Shown: piece after piece, positions 1 to 8,994 of the stretch
How positions within the stretch are numbered: the first letter of the stretch is position 1
Layout of the letters: each line of letters starts with the position of its first letter
The notes under the pieces: generated by a model
The model's input: only the letters and a program-made list of their open reading frames with translations
Databases searched by the model: none
What the model was told of the DNA's origin: nothing
Program-made: the position numbers and the translations under genes
Source of the DNA: Pseudobdellovibrionaceae bacterium
Lineage (GTDB): Bacteria; Bdellovibrionota; Bdellovibrionia; Bdellovibrionales; UBA1609
Direction of reading: 5' to 3'
Assembly: GCA_018663505.1 (NCBI GenBank)
Contig: JABJQG010000020.1
Location: forward strand, 1 to 64,000
Length of the DNA: 64,000 nucleotides

Positions 1-206
1 GTCTCATGCTGTGGCTCCTTGATGATTTAGTGTCGTAACCAAATCAAACCAAGAACTTCAGATCTTGGGGCCATTTTTATTTTTTCGACTCGGTGCTTTC
101 CCACAAATATGCACCTGAACCCAAAGAAGGTCTTTAGCTTTTTTGTGGGAGCTCTTAGTCACTTGGAGTAAACAATCTCAATCGAACAGTAAGCTGTCTG
201 GCACCT
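1..206. other. left-edge intergenic region with possible start of an off-window gene
   Basis: No gene is contained here. On the minus strand an AAGGAG-type ribosome site (about 15-20) sits 7 nt before an ATG at 7-5. A leftward gene may therefore start here and run off the window, but only two codons are visible. A 9-bp perfect inverted repeat (99-107 with 142-150, tcccacaaa / tttgtggga) encloses a 34-nt loop. It lacks a flanking T-run on either strand, so I do not call it a terminator. The rest shows nothing I recognise. Confidence 0.3.
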
Positions 207-1841
207 TTATTCGTGGTTGCGGGTGAAATAGCCTTCGCTTTTTAGGATATGGTATATGTGGTTACTCATTAGGCCTACTATACGACGATATTCACCGAGC
301 ACATCTAGATGTATAGAACTTGTATTTATTGAGTTTTTCTGACCCTTAACTATGCGTTCAATGTGAGATTCTTTCATATGTTTTTCTAGTTTTCGTACTT
401 TGCGTTTTGTTTTTAAAATCTTTGCCGCTAAGTCTTTGTCCTGTAATTGAAAGCAACTTAAAGACATGGCAGCCAACTGAGACACTATACCATGAAGTTG
501 ATAAAGCTCCTCCCACCCCTCATGGCTGAACTCTAATTTTAAAGCATGTTTTTTTTGTGATAGAGGCATTAAATTATTATCAATCACATCTGCAGCACTC
601 TCTAAGTCAGAAGCAAAAGACAACATGCGCATCATTTGTTTGTTAACACCACCACCATCAACTTCATCCATATAACTTGCAAGAAAAAGATGGATTTCCT
701 TATTTAGTAAATCTACTTTGTTATCACGTTCTCGAATACTCTCAATGAGCTCTTCGTTATCATCCACAAATAAATCCATGGAATCCCTAATCATTGTAGC
801 AACGATATCGCCTAATCGTAACAATTCACGTTCGGCATGGGCAATAGCCACTGTTGCTGACTGAAAATCACTTCTATCTAAAAACTTCACACCAAACTGT
901 TTTTCTGAACGAGAAGGAGGGAAAATCTTTTCGATAATCACTGACCCCTTAGTGATAAATGGGAAAAATATAATAGCCGTCAGTACATTAAACACGGTGT
1001 GTGCATTAGCTACATTTCTCTCTATTGAGTCAAAATCCAAAATAGACGCGATGAAGTGGGTAAATACAAAAAACAAACCAACACCTAAAACTTTATACAA
1101 GCAATGCGCCCAAGCCACTTGCTTGCCAACATAATTACCACCAGCAGCTGCCAAAAGAGCGGTGGCTGTTGTTCCAATATTTGCTCCATAGACCCAGTAA
1201 ATTGCGTCTTCGAGCCCTATCATTCCAGAACCGGCAAGACTCATGGCAAAACCAATAGTCACAGCACTACTATGAACAACAGCTGTAAATGCAGATGTGG
1301 CAATAATGGCCATCAAAGGGTTCTCTTTTAAAAACCCAAGGAAATCTATAAAAAATTCAGCTTCTCTTAAACTATGTGTGCCAATACCAATAAGCTCTAG
1401 GCCCCAAAAAATAAGCCCAAATCCCATAACCACAGACATGGTGTGTTTTAATGCTTTCTTATGAGCAATGAAATAAATTATAAAAGCAAAGCTAAATATG
1501 GGCATACCATACTGGGCAATATTGAAACTCAATAACTGTACAGTAAAGGTGGTTCCTATGGTGGTTCCCAGAATTACGCTCATGACCTGGGAAAGACTCA
1601 CTACTCCTGCCGACCCCAACCCCACAAGCATAGATGTCACAGCTCCTGAGCTTTGAATCATAAGGGTTAAACCCACACCAACAGCAATTCCATACATATG
1701 GTTCTCAGAAAGCTTTGCCAGCAAGTCTCTCATCCGGTTTGCTAAAAGCTTCTGCAAGTGTTCACTTGCTAAAGACATACCAAACATAAAAATGGATATT
1801 CCAGCAATAGTAAGAATGAATGGGGAATGTATATTACTCAC
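207..1841 (-). CDS. Na/Pi cotransporter family protein with C-terminal PhoU-like domain
   Basis: Predicted inner-membrane sodium-dependent phosphate transporter of the NptA/YjbB type (544 aa). Two inverted Na_Pi_cotrans repeats are visible. The first carries QSSGA (63-67) and GTTIGTT (92-98); the second carries HSSAV (190-194) and GANIGTT (219-225). These QSS-type signatures define the family. Hydrophobic segments fill residues 1-310, and a soluble helical region from about 330 to 535 resembles PhoU and would lie in the cytoplasm. Length is normal for the fused form. The gene stands alone downstream of the terminator that closes the lipB unit, so it probably has its own promoter between 1842 and 1900. 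No pst or pho genes are nearby. The substrate is assigned by family only. Confidence 0.88.
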   Translation of the reverse strand: MSNIHSPFILTIAGISIFMFGMSLASEHLQKLLANRMRDLLAKLSENHMYGIAVGVGLTLMIQSSGAVTSMLVGLGSAGVVSLSQVMSVILGTTIGTTFTVQLLSFNIAQYGMPIFSFAFIIYFIAHKKALKHTMSVVMGFGLIFWGLELIGIGTHSLREAEFFIDFLGFLKENPLMAIIATSAFTAVVHSSAVTIGFAMSLAGSGMIGLEDAIYWVYGANIGTTATALLAAAGGNYVGKQVAWAHCLYKVLGVGLFFVFTHFIASILDFDSIERNVANAHTVFNVLTAIIFFPFITKGSVIIEKIFPPSRSEKQFGVKFLDRSDFQSATVAIAHAERELLRLGDIVATMIRDSMDLFVDDNEELIESIRERDNKVDLLNKEIHLFLASYMDEVDGGGVNKQMMRMLSFASDLESAADVIDNNLMPLSQKKHALKLEFSHEGWEELYQLHGIVSQLAAMSLSCFQLQDKDLAAKILKTKRKVRKLEKHMKESHIERIVKGQKNSINTSSIHLDVLGEYRRIVGLMSNHIYHILKSEGYFTRNHE

Positions 1842-1900
1842 AATTTATAGTACCAGTGTTCAGATCCTTTGGGTATTCACTCAAAGACATAGGTCTGGCT

Positions 1901-1954
1901 AAAAAGTGCCAGCTCACTTTTGGGACGCAGTGAGTCCCAGAAGTGAGCTGGCAC
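1901..1954 (-). terminator. strong intrinsic terminator downstream of lipB
   Basis: A perfect 14-bp inverted repeat (1906-1919 with 1941-1954) continues into an inner 5-bp stem, GGGAC/GTCCC (1922-1926 with 1934-1938), through a U-A and a G-U pair. This gives about 21 paired positions around a 7-nt loop. Read on the minus strand, the stem is followed at once by TTTTT (1905-1901). It lies 21 nt after the lipB stop, so it ends the DUF3307-MFS-lipB unit. The plus strand lacks a T-run after the stem, so the site is directional. Confidence 0.85.
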
Positions 1955-1975
1955 CCAAACACGCTAAGTATTATG

Positions 1976-2623
1976 TTACGTAGAGATGAATTCTTTTTTT
2001 AAAGCCTGGCACCAAGTCTCAAAAACACTTTTCGTTTCCAAGGGACTATAGTTTGTAGTTCTATCCATCTTTTGCTCTGCCACTCCACAAGGTTTAATCA
2101 TGGAAAAGTCCTCTAAGGAATTATTCACGTTAATAGATAAACCATGCGTGGACACACCCTTTTGAATGCGTAAACCTAAAAATACTAATTTTCCATTGTC
2201 CGTATATAATCCGGGCTCACTCGCCTGCCGCTTCAAATGAATACCTAAGGATTCTTTAAAACAACCTACGGTTAGGTTCTCCAACAAATCCACAAAATCT
2301 TTAACCGATATTTTAAGTTTTTCAATAGGTACAAGGGGGTATATAACAAGTTGTCCTGGGTGATGCATGGTGAGCTCCCCTCCTCGATCTACCTTTACAA
2401 TATCATAGCCTTTTGATGTCACAATTTCTTTAGTGGCAATTAAATCTCTAGCTAGAGAGCCTCTTTTTCCCACTGTAATCACAGGCTCACATTCAAACCC
2501 TAATATTTTTATTTCCTTAGAACCCACTGAATTGATAAAACTTTTTTGAATTCTTAAGCTCTCCGAGTATGGAATTTTCCCTAACCAGTCACAAGTAACT
2601 ATAGTGTTTTGCTGTGCCTCCAA
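1976..2623 (-). CDS. lipB: octanoyltransferase LipB
   Basis: Transfers octanoyl groups from octanoyl-ACP to lipoyl domains of 2-oxo acid dehydrogenases and the glycine cleavage H protein, in the cytoplasm (215 aa, normal length). The family signature is present: RGGELTMHHPGQLVIYP at about 80-96, the lysine region with K145 in GKLVFLGLRI, the THGLSINV stretch at about 159, and the acyl-thioester cysteine C179 in KPCG. The start is a TTG. It is supported by an AGAGGT ribosome site lying in the last codons of the upstream MFS gene, whose stop ends 1 nt before it. No lipA is in the window. Gene order suggests co-transcription with the MFS and DUF3307 genes, ending at the hairpin beyond its stop. 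Confidence 0.93.
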   Translation of the reverse strand: MEAQQNTIVTCDWLGKIPYSESLRIQKSFINSVGSKEIKILGFECEPVITVGKRGSLARDLIATKEIVTSKGYDIVKVDRGGELTMHHPGQLVIYPLVPIEKLKISVKDFVDLLENLTVGCFKESLGIHLKRQASEPGLYTDNGKLVFLGLRIQKGVSTHGLSINVNNSLEDFSMIKPCGVAEQKMDRTTNYSPLETKSVFETWCQALKKEFIST

Positions 2624-2624
2624 C

Positions 2625-3791
2625 TTAAACCTCTAAAGATTCTTTTTTATACAAAACCAACTTATAGTATAAAAACAAACTAAAATTCAATAATACAGCT
2701 ATGGGTGCGATATAAAAGGCAGCACCTATGCCAAAATGCTCGGTAATAAATCCAACTGTATAATGCATCACCACCACCCCCAAAGAACCAAAAGCTACCG
2801 TTGAGGAAATGGCATTGGGGGCGAGCTTTCCAAATATTTCAGTGAGAAACTCCATGGAAATTGGAAAAAACGGGGCCATGGCAAGACCACAAAGACTAAA
2901 AAACCAAGGCGATACAATAAAACCTAATGCAAAAAAGACAGCCGAAAAAAACATAGAGCTTAAAATAATATTCAATGTTTCCATTTTAAAATGTTTGAAT
3001 GTAAAAACCACACGTCCAAAAAAAAGTAAAAAGAAAAATAACATAAGGTAATTATTTGCTTCAACCAAAGCCATATTCCTTTCTCGAGTTAAATACAATA
3101 CCACGCGAGAACTCAAACCAATTTCTGCCCAAAGGTAAAAAGAAAAAGCAAGAGCCAAAAAATAGATTTTTCTCTTAACTTTCAGAGGCAAATCCTTACT
3201 TTTCTGAGAAAAGCTCGCTCCCTTTTTATCTTGTATATAGAACGAACCAAAAAACACGAGTAAAGGTACCGCTGACATATAAAAATATATCTCACTCCAA
3301 ACCAGTTTTTTTAAACTTAAATATGAAATAATAAAAGGTGCCAATAAAGAAGCAAGAGCATAGATACTATGTAAACCAGAGAACAGTTGTTTCCTTAATC
3401 GCTCAGTAGCACTTTCTGAAATAGCTATATTTTGGGCAACACTTACAAGCCCAAAGCCAAAACCAAAAAACAGCCCCGAAGCCAACAGCCCCAAAAGATT
3501 ACTCATCTGGGAAAATCCGAGGAACCCTAAAAACATAAAAAATAGCCCCGACCTTAAAGCCATTAAGGTTCCCCACCTTTTAATCAAAGCAGGAGTATAA
3601 TGGCTAGAAACAAAAGCAACCAAGGATGGGACAATAAAAAATAATGCTGCAAAAGTATCAGATAAGCTTAAATCTTTTGCAATTTGTCCTAAGAAGGGAC
3701 CTCTTAGGTTATCTAAAAAGCCCAACACCATTAAGCTAAAATAGGAAATTATAATAAAGGGCCAGTAGACCTGTTTAAACTCATTACGCAT
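2625..3791 (-). CDS. MFS transporter
   Basis: Twelve-helix major facilitator protein (388 aa) in the inner membrane. Helices are evenly spaced along the chain. The loop between helices 2 and 3 has the position typical of the MFS A-motif, here degenerate (KRWGTLMALR at about 71-80). A central cytoplasmic loop rich in Lys and Ser (about 192-207) separates the two halves. The substrate cannot be told from sequence. It is the middle gene of a leftward unit: the DUF3307 gene ends 11 nt upstream and lipB begins 1 nt downstream. Its final codons supply the ribosome site for lipB, so the two are probably translationally coupled. There is no obvious functional link to lipoate synthesis. Confidence 0.82.
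   Translation of the reverse strand: MRNEFKQVYWPFIIISYFSLMVLGFLDNLRGPFLGQIAKDLSLSDTFAALFFIVPSLVAFVSSHYTPALIKRWGTLMALRSGLFFMFLGFLGFSQMSNLLGLLASGLFFGFGFGLVSVAQNIAISESATERLRKQLFSGLHSIYALASLLAPFIISYLSLKKLVWSEIYFYMSAVPLLVFFGSFYIQDKKGASFSQKSKDLPLKVKRKIYFLALAFSFYLWAEIGLSSRVVLYLTRERNMALVEANNYLMLFFFLLFFGRVVFTFKHFKMETLNIILSSMFFSAVFFALGFIVSPWFFSLCGLAMAPFFPISMEFLTEIFGKLAPNAISSTVAFGSLGVVVMHYTVGFITEHFGIGAAFYIAPIAVLLNFSLFLYYKLVLYKKESLEV
2629..2634 (-). promoter_or_regulatory. ribosome binding site of lipB inside the MFS gene
   Basis: AGAGGT on the minus strand overlaps the last MFS codons (Glu-Val-stop) and lies 5 nt before the lipB TTG. It decides the lipB start, which has no nearby ATG at the right position. 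Confidence 0.6.
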
Positions 3792-3802
3792 AGGCCTTGT
3801 AG

Positions 3803-4195
3803 TTATAGACTTTCTACAATCTTATAGACAATAAAAATATGCGTGAGGTGATGCACCATTTGGTCTAATCCAAAGATATTCCAATACATAGACTTACTTT
3901 TATCATTAAAGCGGCCTAAATACCGTTCACCAGACTTAATGCGATCCATCAGGAAATGAATTACAAAATCAAATATAGCCAACCAATATAGTTGTGGAGC
4001 AAAAAAAGCCACAATACCTAGAGTTAATATTGCGTGAATCCCACTATGCAAGCTCAATGGAGCTACAAATCCCCAGCCCGACAGAGTTTTCTTTAACATA
4101 TATTCACCTTGCAAGGGAAAATCTGCTAGAAAATGCTTCAATTGAAAAAGTACCATTAACAAAAAAATGATCTCAATTTTATTTTGCAGTATCAT
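3803..4195 (-). CDS. DUF3307 family membrane protein
   Basis: Small inner-membrane protein (130 aa from the chosen ATG) with the features of DUF3307: an early LKHFLADFPLQ motif, a mid-chain His in a helix (SLHSGIHA), the stretch FDFVIHFLMDRIKS, and a conserved C-terminal WNIFGLDQMVHHLTH. The repeated His/Asp positions within helices hint at a metal or polar site in the membrane, but no function is established for the family that I know of. A GTG at 4246 would add 17 residues rich in charge and aromatics; the ATG at 4195 gives the usual N-terminus, though neither has a good ribosome site. First gene of the leftward DUF3307-MFS-lipB unit, 11 nt before the MFS gene. Confidence 0.75.
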   Translation of the reverse strand: MILQNKIEIIFLLMVLFQLKHFLADFPLQGEYMLKKTLSGWGFVAPLSLHSGIHAILTLGIVAFFAPQLYWLAIFDFVIHFLMDRIKSGERYLGRFNDKSKSMYWNIFGLDQMVHHLTHIFIVYKIVESL

Positions 4196-4418
4196 TACGA
4201 AATAATACCTTGCTGATAACTCTGTGAAAAAGAAAATCTTCCGCACGCAGGGCTTTCGTCCAGTGTGCTTTGCAGCGGTCTTGTGTTTTTATGCCTGTCA
4301 ATTTCTTTTGCACACTGCATTTATCAAGGTTAATTGTATAAAAATCCACTAGTAGATTAACACCTTAATTCCACAGCATCCATTGACACTAAGGGCACTT
4401 AGCTTCATCTTAGAGATC

Positions 4419-5165
4419 ATGGCTGAAAAAACTAAGAAAAAAGAGAACCCACTCCCTAATTTACTTTTTAATATAATCATCCCAGTTGTTATATTAAACC
4501 AACTCACTAAGAGATTGGGCGAAGATGGGCCCACCATCGCACTCATTGCCGCTCTCATATTCCCCACAGTTTATGGGCTTTGGGACTATTTTAAAAATCA
4601 TAACAAGAACATAATATCAGCATTGGGAGTCATTAATATCTTAATGACAGGAGGATTAGCACTGTTTCATTTAGAGGGCATTTGGTTCGCTGTTAAAGAA
4701 GCTGCATTTCCTCTAATTATTGGTCTATTTGTTTACCTCTCTACATTTACAAAAAAGCCGGCCATGAATCTACTACTCTACAATGATAATTTAATGAATG
4801 TTTCTAAGATAGACCTCATTCTAGAAAAAAATGGCAATAAAAGTTCATTTCTCGAACACCTAAAAATTTCTACAGTATTCCTTTCTTTATCTTTTCTATT
4901 GAGTGCAGTACTTAACTACTTCTTAGCCAGATATATCTTTATTGACATAGATAAAAGTATAAGTCTCTCAGAACAAAGTGCCATTTTAAACCAACAAATT
5001 GCAGACATGCACTGGATGGGGTTTGTTGTTATAGCTCTGCCATTGACCATCTTTACCGGACTTATATTGTTCCACCTCATACAAGGCATAAAAAAGTTTA
5101 CTCATCTAGATCTAGAGGAAATCTTCCCTTCTCTAAGTACACCTGTTAAATCCGAAAAGTCTTAG
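4419..5165 (+). CDS. VC0807-like membrane protein
   Basis: Integral membrane protein of 248 aa resembling the VC0807 family. The N-terminal half has the family's typical run of helices with NLLFNIIIPVVILN, then FPTVYGLWDYF, LMTGGLALFHLEG and VKEAAFPLIIGLFVYLS. Two further helices follow (about 150-180 and 195-230), and the C-terminus is polar and cytoplasmic. Function is unknown; some relatives are annotated loosely as septation-like proteins, which I would not rely on. The ATG at 4419, preceded by AGAG, is chosen over a TTG at 4383 that has no ribosome site. Single gene, convergent with the Lys-rich secreted protein; both seem to share the hairpin at 5178-5257. Confidence 0.68.
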   Translation: MAEKTKKKENPLPNLLFNIIIPVVILNQLTKRLGEDGPTIALIAALIFPTVYGLWDYFKNHNKNIISALGVINILMTGGLALFHLEGIWFAVKEAAFPLIIGLFVYLSTFTKKPAMNLLLYNDNLMNVSKIDLILEKNGNKSSFLEHLKISTVFLSLSFLLSAVLNYFLARYIFIDIDKSISLSEQSAILNQQIADMHWMGFVVIALPLTIFTGLILFHLIQGIKKFTHLDLEEIFPSLSTPVKSEKS

Positions 5166-5177
5166 TTTAAAATATAG

Positions 5178-5257
5178 CATAGAGACCCCTTCGGGTTATA
5201 AGAATACATACCCAGGTCTTTGACTCCGCTGAAGGGAAGTTTTCAGAGGGCTCTATG
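5178..5257. terminator. imperfect bidirectional hairpin between convergent genes
   Basis: CATAGAG (5178-5184) pairs with CTCTATG (5251-5257). The stem extends inward through CC/GG pairs past a one-base bulge, and outward through similar AT-rich flanks that contain TTTAAA on both sides. A small inner stem CCC-TTC-GGG lies at about 5187-5195. Placement between two convergent stop codons supports a shared terminator, but the long loop makes it uncertain. Confidence 0.45.
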
Positions 5258-5264
5258 ACTTTGT

Positions 5265-5723
5265 TTAAAAACCACTTTTGGCTTTAACATCCAGCTCGTC
5301 AGGTAGTGGGATTTTATTATGTAGCTCTACAATTCGATTTAGATTTTTTTTGTTTTTAATATACTCAAGACGTTTCTTTTTTTGAAACCCAGCCCTCACT
5401 TGCTCTTTTTTTAAATACTCACTATATGTGCCTTCAAAGTTACTATTTACAGTTTTTCTGTTTTTTATATGTTGCCTTCTGCTTTCTTCAGCTTTTTTAA
5501 GCAACAATAGCTTCTTCTTTTTGTATTTAGCCGCATTTGAGCGCCTTTGCTGATCAAAGATTAAGCCCCTCTTTTCATGCCCCAGATAATCGGAATATCT
5601 TTTTTGGTGATACTGAATCTCATTTGAAAACTCACTGGTTTCTGTAGAGGACGCCAATAAAGTTGGCATAAAGCAAGTGCCATTAACCACAAAAATAAAA
5701 GAAAAGTAAAAACCACGAATCAC
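5265..5723 (-). CDS. Lys-rich predicted secreted protein, unknown
   Basis: No recognised family (152 aa). The N-terminus reads as a signal peptide: a hydrophobic run FYFSFIFVVNG, then a likely cleavage after LLAS at about residue 25. The mature part is very basic and helical, with Lys/Arg clusters such as KYKKKKLLLLKK and KKKRLEYIKNKK, and repeated Tyr-Ser/Tyr-Leu segments (YSDYL, YSEYL) about 60 residues apart, suggesting an internal duplication. It has no cysteines beyond the signal. The start is a GTG without a clear ribosome site, so the exact N-terminus is open. Such basic periplasmic proteins could bind nucleic acid or polyanions, but that is only a guess. Confidence 0.55.
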   Translation of the reverse strand: MIRGFYFSFIFVVNGTCFMPTLLASSTETSEFSNEIQYHQKRYSDYLGHEKRGLIFDQQRRSNAAKYKKKKLLLLKKAEESRRQHIKNRKTVNSNFEGTYSEYLKKEQVRAGFQKKKRLEYIKNKKNLNRIVELHNKIPLPDELDVKAKSGF

Positions 5724-5865
5724 AATAACTATATCTTACGTAATCAAGTGGCACATCCACAATCTTTAGGAGTGATTTTCTATAAATCCATTTAAAACAA
5801 GCAGATTAACTTGCCTAAGGTCAAGGTATTGACTAAGATTGACCTTTTAACTTTATGGGGTCGAA

Positions 5866-6897
5866 ATGGAAATCTTATCAGAGCTAGGTGTCTTCGGATT
5901 AAAAGCATTAATTATTGTCATATCAATTGTAGTGGTATTAATCGCATTTGCATTTGTCATAGCTAAAAATAAATTCAAAGAAGATCTTGAAGTCAAAAAT
6001 ATTAATAAAAAATATAAAAATCTTGTTGAACAGCTTAAAGAACAAATTCTCTCAAAAGAAGATCTTAAAAAAGCAAAGAAAGCTGCCAAAAAAGAAAAGA
6101 AAAAAAATAAAGAAGATGATCATAAGATTTCAAAAAAAATCTTTGTATTAAGCTTTGATGGAGACATTAAAGCCAGTCAAGTGGAGCATTTGCGTGACGA
6201 AATTTCAGCCGTTTTACAAATAGCTCAGCCGGAAAGAGACGAAGTGGTCATTAAACTAGAGTCTCCTGGAGGCATGGTTCACGGATATGGTCTAGCAGCA
6301 GCACAACTATTACGAATTAAACAAGCAAAAATTAACCTTACGGTTTGCGTGGACAAAGTGGCGGCCAGTGGTGGCTATATGATGGCATGTACTGCTGACA
6401 AGATACTTTCAGCTCCTTTTGCTATTTTAGGCTCCATTGGAGTCATAGCCCAAGTTCCTAACATTAATCGCCTCCTTAAAAAACACGATGTGGATTATCA
6501 GGAAATGACAGCTGGTGAGTACAAAAGAACTATCAGCCTAATGGGCGAAATCACTGAAAAAGGGCGCAAAAAGTTTATTGAAGACCTTGAAGACACTCAT
6601 GAACTATTTAAAGACTTTGTTGTTAAGTACAGGCCTCAATTAGATATTAATAAAATTGCAACTGGCGAGCATTGGTTTGGCCTAAGAGCTTTAGATTTAA
6701 AACTTGTAGATATGATCAGTACCAGTGATGATTATATATTAAGCCAAGTGGGAACAGCAAAAGTCTTTAGCGTGTCTATTCCACCAAAAAAGAAATTCCA
6801 AGAAAAGGTATCTGACGCTCTAGGAAAAATCGTAAAAGAAAAATTCATGGAAGGTATAAAAGAAAATCAGATAAAATCAACCATCGAAAGGTTCTAA
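5866..6897 (+). CDS. sohB: SohB-like inner membrane S49 peptidase
   Basis: Membrane-anchored serine peptidase of the SppA/SohB family (343 aa). One N-terminal helix (about 11-33) is followed by a Lys-rich stretch with coiled-coil character (41-90) and then the S49 protease fold. The Ser-Lys dyad is visible: S168 in KVAASGGYMMA and K220 in AGEYKRT. The oxyanion-type ESPGGMVHGYG loop lies at 132-142. Its short size and single protease repeat fit SohB rather than the duplicated SppA. The family degrades signal peptides or membrane protein fragments, with the active site on the periplasmic side. The gene converges on the AsmA-like gene, and their 3' ends overlap by 21 bp. Confidence 0.88.
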   Translation: MEILSELGVFGLKALIIVISIVVVLIAFAFVIAKNKFKEDLEVKNINKKYKNLVEQLKEQILSKEDLKKAKKAAKKEKKKNKEDDHKISKKIFVLSFDGDIKASQVEHLRDEISAVLQIAQPERDEVVIKLESPGGMVHGYGLAAAQLLRIKQAKINLTVCVDKVAASGGYMMACTADKILSAPFAILGSIGVIAQVPNINRLLKKHDVDYQEMTAGEYKRTISLMGEITEKGRKKFIEDLEDTHELFKDFVVKYRPQLDINKIATGEHWFGLRALDLKLVDMISTSDDYILSQVGTAKVFSVSIPPKKKFQEKVSDALGKIVKEKFMEGIKENQIKSTIERF

Positions 6898-8991
6898 ATA
6901 GATTTTACTACTCTTTTGTTTGCCACGAGTACGCTTTGACTTTCTATGATATAGATAGGGTTTCTTTAAATTACCACCAATACTCCATAGTTGAGCTCGT
7001 TTTTTCTTTTTCAAGAGTTTCAAATCAGCAAAAACCTTACTTGTCCCTTCCCAGTAACCGGCGCCAATGAGCGTTTTTCCACCCGGAAGGCTTAGTTTTA
7101 ATTTCTTAAGAGCTCCTTTTTCAAAGCTCATATCTGTATTAAAGTTAAAGCGTATTCTACTGATTTTAACATTCTGAAGAACTTTTGTTTCATTTAGAGC
7201 CAAAACATTAGCCCATGGTAACAAAAAGTTATTATTTTTAAGATAAATATCTTTAAAATAAATTTTCCCAAAAATATCTTCTTTTTTTAAGGAGCTGAAC
7301 CACTTAATTGATTTTGCACTGATATTTTTTGTTTGTAATTTACTAAGACCAACATTTCCATCCCAATGAGATATTATTCCATTATCAATCTTCATTTTTT
7401 TTAAAATGGAGATGGTCTCAAACTCGCCATCAGACATGATTTTTTGAATTTTCTTATTAAAAGATATATTTGCAAAATTGACCTGTCCCACTCCGCTACT
7501 AAATTTTTTGTCCAAATTAAAGCTAAACTCACCCTTAGCTAATTCCTCATCAAATACTAGATTCTCCACAAGACCAGAGAAACGCTCGTCTAAATAGGCT
7601 ATTTTTCCTTTTAGACGAACTTTCTGAGCTCCCCTTTGCCCTGCTCGAGAAAAGTAAAATCCCATGTCTTCAACACTAAAGGTGGATTCAATATCCAAGT
7701 AGTTTTTAAACTTTATTGAACCGTCAATTTGACCATATCGTGTTACTGTCCCAGACAGACCCGTCTTGTCAAAAATATCTAATATTTTTTTAAGATCCAT
7801 TTTTTGAACATAAACCTCAAAAGGTTCAAAAATGTCTTCCTTATTTTTAAGAGGAAAACTTCGTATGCTATCCACAACAATACTTCCCTCCTTGGCTTCT
7901 AACTGAATATTTTTAAAATCAACAAAGGAATCTTTAACTTTTGAAAAGTCAGAAAGATAACGGAAATCTACAGATCCCCAAAATCCTTTAAAGTCCAACC
8001 AACGGTCAATTATATTGAATTCATAAAAAATATTATAAAACTTATCTAGTGGTATTTGATGTATTCGCCCCTGTGAAAAAACTAAATTCTTAGCAAAATC
8101 TATTTCAAATCGCCCCTGCGCCTCTCCTTCAAAGAATCGCGAAAAAAAGTTCATAGCAAAGATTTTGTCTGACAGCTCAACATGAAATTTAAGAGGCTTA
8201 ATCCCCTTAAATGCTACATAAGCCTTTGGCCAAATATATTTACCATTAAGTTGATAAGCTCCATCTTTACTCAATTCTACCTGTTGTAACTCAAGTTTTT
8301 GCTTAAGCTGAATATCCACAATCAGCTGATCAATAGAAATAGATCTATCAATAATATTAAATAGGTGCTCCAAAGATGTGAATGTTTTTAATAATTGTGC
8401 ATTAAGAGTCTGAAACAGTTTCTCGTTTAGAGCTTGAGTTTCAAGCTCCTTAAGAAGCTCTTTGTTTTTTAGATCTTTCCCTACAACTAGCTTAAGTTTT
8501 GTTAAGTTTGCTTGAGTATCTGCGTCTTTTGTGGCCAACCCTTGCTGCTTTATGGTCGGCTCTTCCAGTGGCGTAATCTCTTCAAGTGCTAAACACTTCT
8601 TCTCATCTTTATGTATATGAACTTTAGACACATTGATTCTTGCAAGCTTAAATTTCCTGTCAAAAATAAGAGATTTTAAAGATACAAATAGCTGTATTTC
8701 ATCAAAGTAAATTTCTTTATCTGTGACGCAACTCTTATCAGGAGAAATAAACACATCCAGCATTCGAAGCTTTGGCACTGGCAATAGGGTGAGTTCCACC
8801 TTATCCATTGATAGCTCAAACTGAGGAGCTATTTGAGACCAATAAGTTTTAATTTCTTTGGTTAGTTCATAGGATGAATATCTAATTTTAAAGTACTCAT
8901 AACCTAACAAAATGCATATACCAACAAAAAGCAAAACCCAAAGTTTTCTTTTTAAGCCACCTTTAGCTTTCCCATTACTGGCATTTTTCAC
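6877..8991 (-). CDS. AsmA-like protein
   Basis: Large envelope protein (704 aa) with one N-terminal membrane helix (about 14-32) followed by an extended, beta-rich periplasmic region, the layout of the AsmA/TamB-related bridge proteins. The stretch after the helix (about 55-75, MDKVELTLLPVPKLRML) matches the start of AsmA domains, and the end has the usual repeat-like IGGNLKKP segment before a very basic tail. AsmA-like proteins are thought to carry phospholipids between the membranes; that role is inferred here. The start is a GTG, 3 nt after the greA stop, so greA is probably the upstream partner in one transcript. The 3' end overlaps sohB by 21 bp on the opposite strand. Confidence 0.72.
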   Translation of the reverse strand: MKNASNGKAKGGLKRKLWVLLFVGICILLGYEYFKIRYSSYELTKEIKTYWSQIAPQFELSMDKVELTLLPVPKLRMLDVFISPDKSCVTDKEIYFDEIQLFVSLKSLIFDRKFKLARINVSKVHIHKDEKKCLALEEITPLEEPTIKQQGLATKDADTQANLTKLKLVVGKDLKNKELLKELETQALNEKLFQTLNAQLLKTFTSLEHLFNIIDRSISIDQLIVDIQLKQKLELQQVELSKDGAYQLNGKYIWPKAYVAFKGIKPLKFHVELSDKIFAMNFFSRFFEGEAQGRFEIDFAKNLVFSQGRIHQIPLDKFYNIFYEFNIIDRWLDFKGFWGSVDFRYLSDFSKVKDSFVDFKNIQLEAKEGSIVVDSIRSFPLKNKEDIFEPFEVYVQKMDLKKILDIFDKTGLSGTVTRYGQIDGSIKFKNYLDIESTFSVEDMGFYFSRAGQRGAQKVRLKGKIAYLDERFSGLVENLVFDEELAKGEFSFNLDKKFSSGVGQVNFANISFNKKIQKIMSDGEFETISILKKMKIDNGIISHWDGNVGLSKLQTKNISAKSIKWFSSLKKEDIFGKIYFKDIYLKNNNFLLPWANVLALNETKVLQNVKISRIRFNFNTDMSFEKGALKKLKLSLPGGKTLIGAGYWEGTSKVFADLKLLKKKKRAQLWSIGGNLKKPYLYHRKSKRTRGKQKSSKIYLEPFDG

Positions 8992-8994
8992 AGA

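Noticed and set aside
81-100. Minus-strand GCACCGAGTCG resembling the tail of Cas9 tracrRNA
   Set aside because: Only 11 bases match, the pairing half of the hairpin is missing, and there is no cas gene or CRISPR array in the window.
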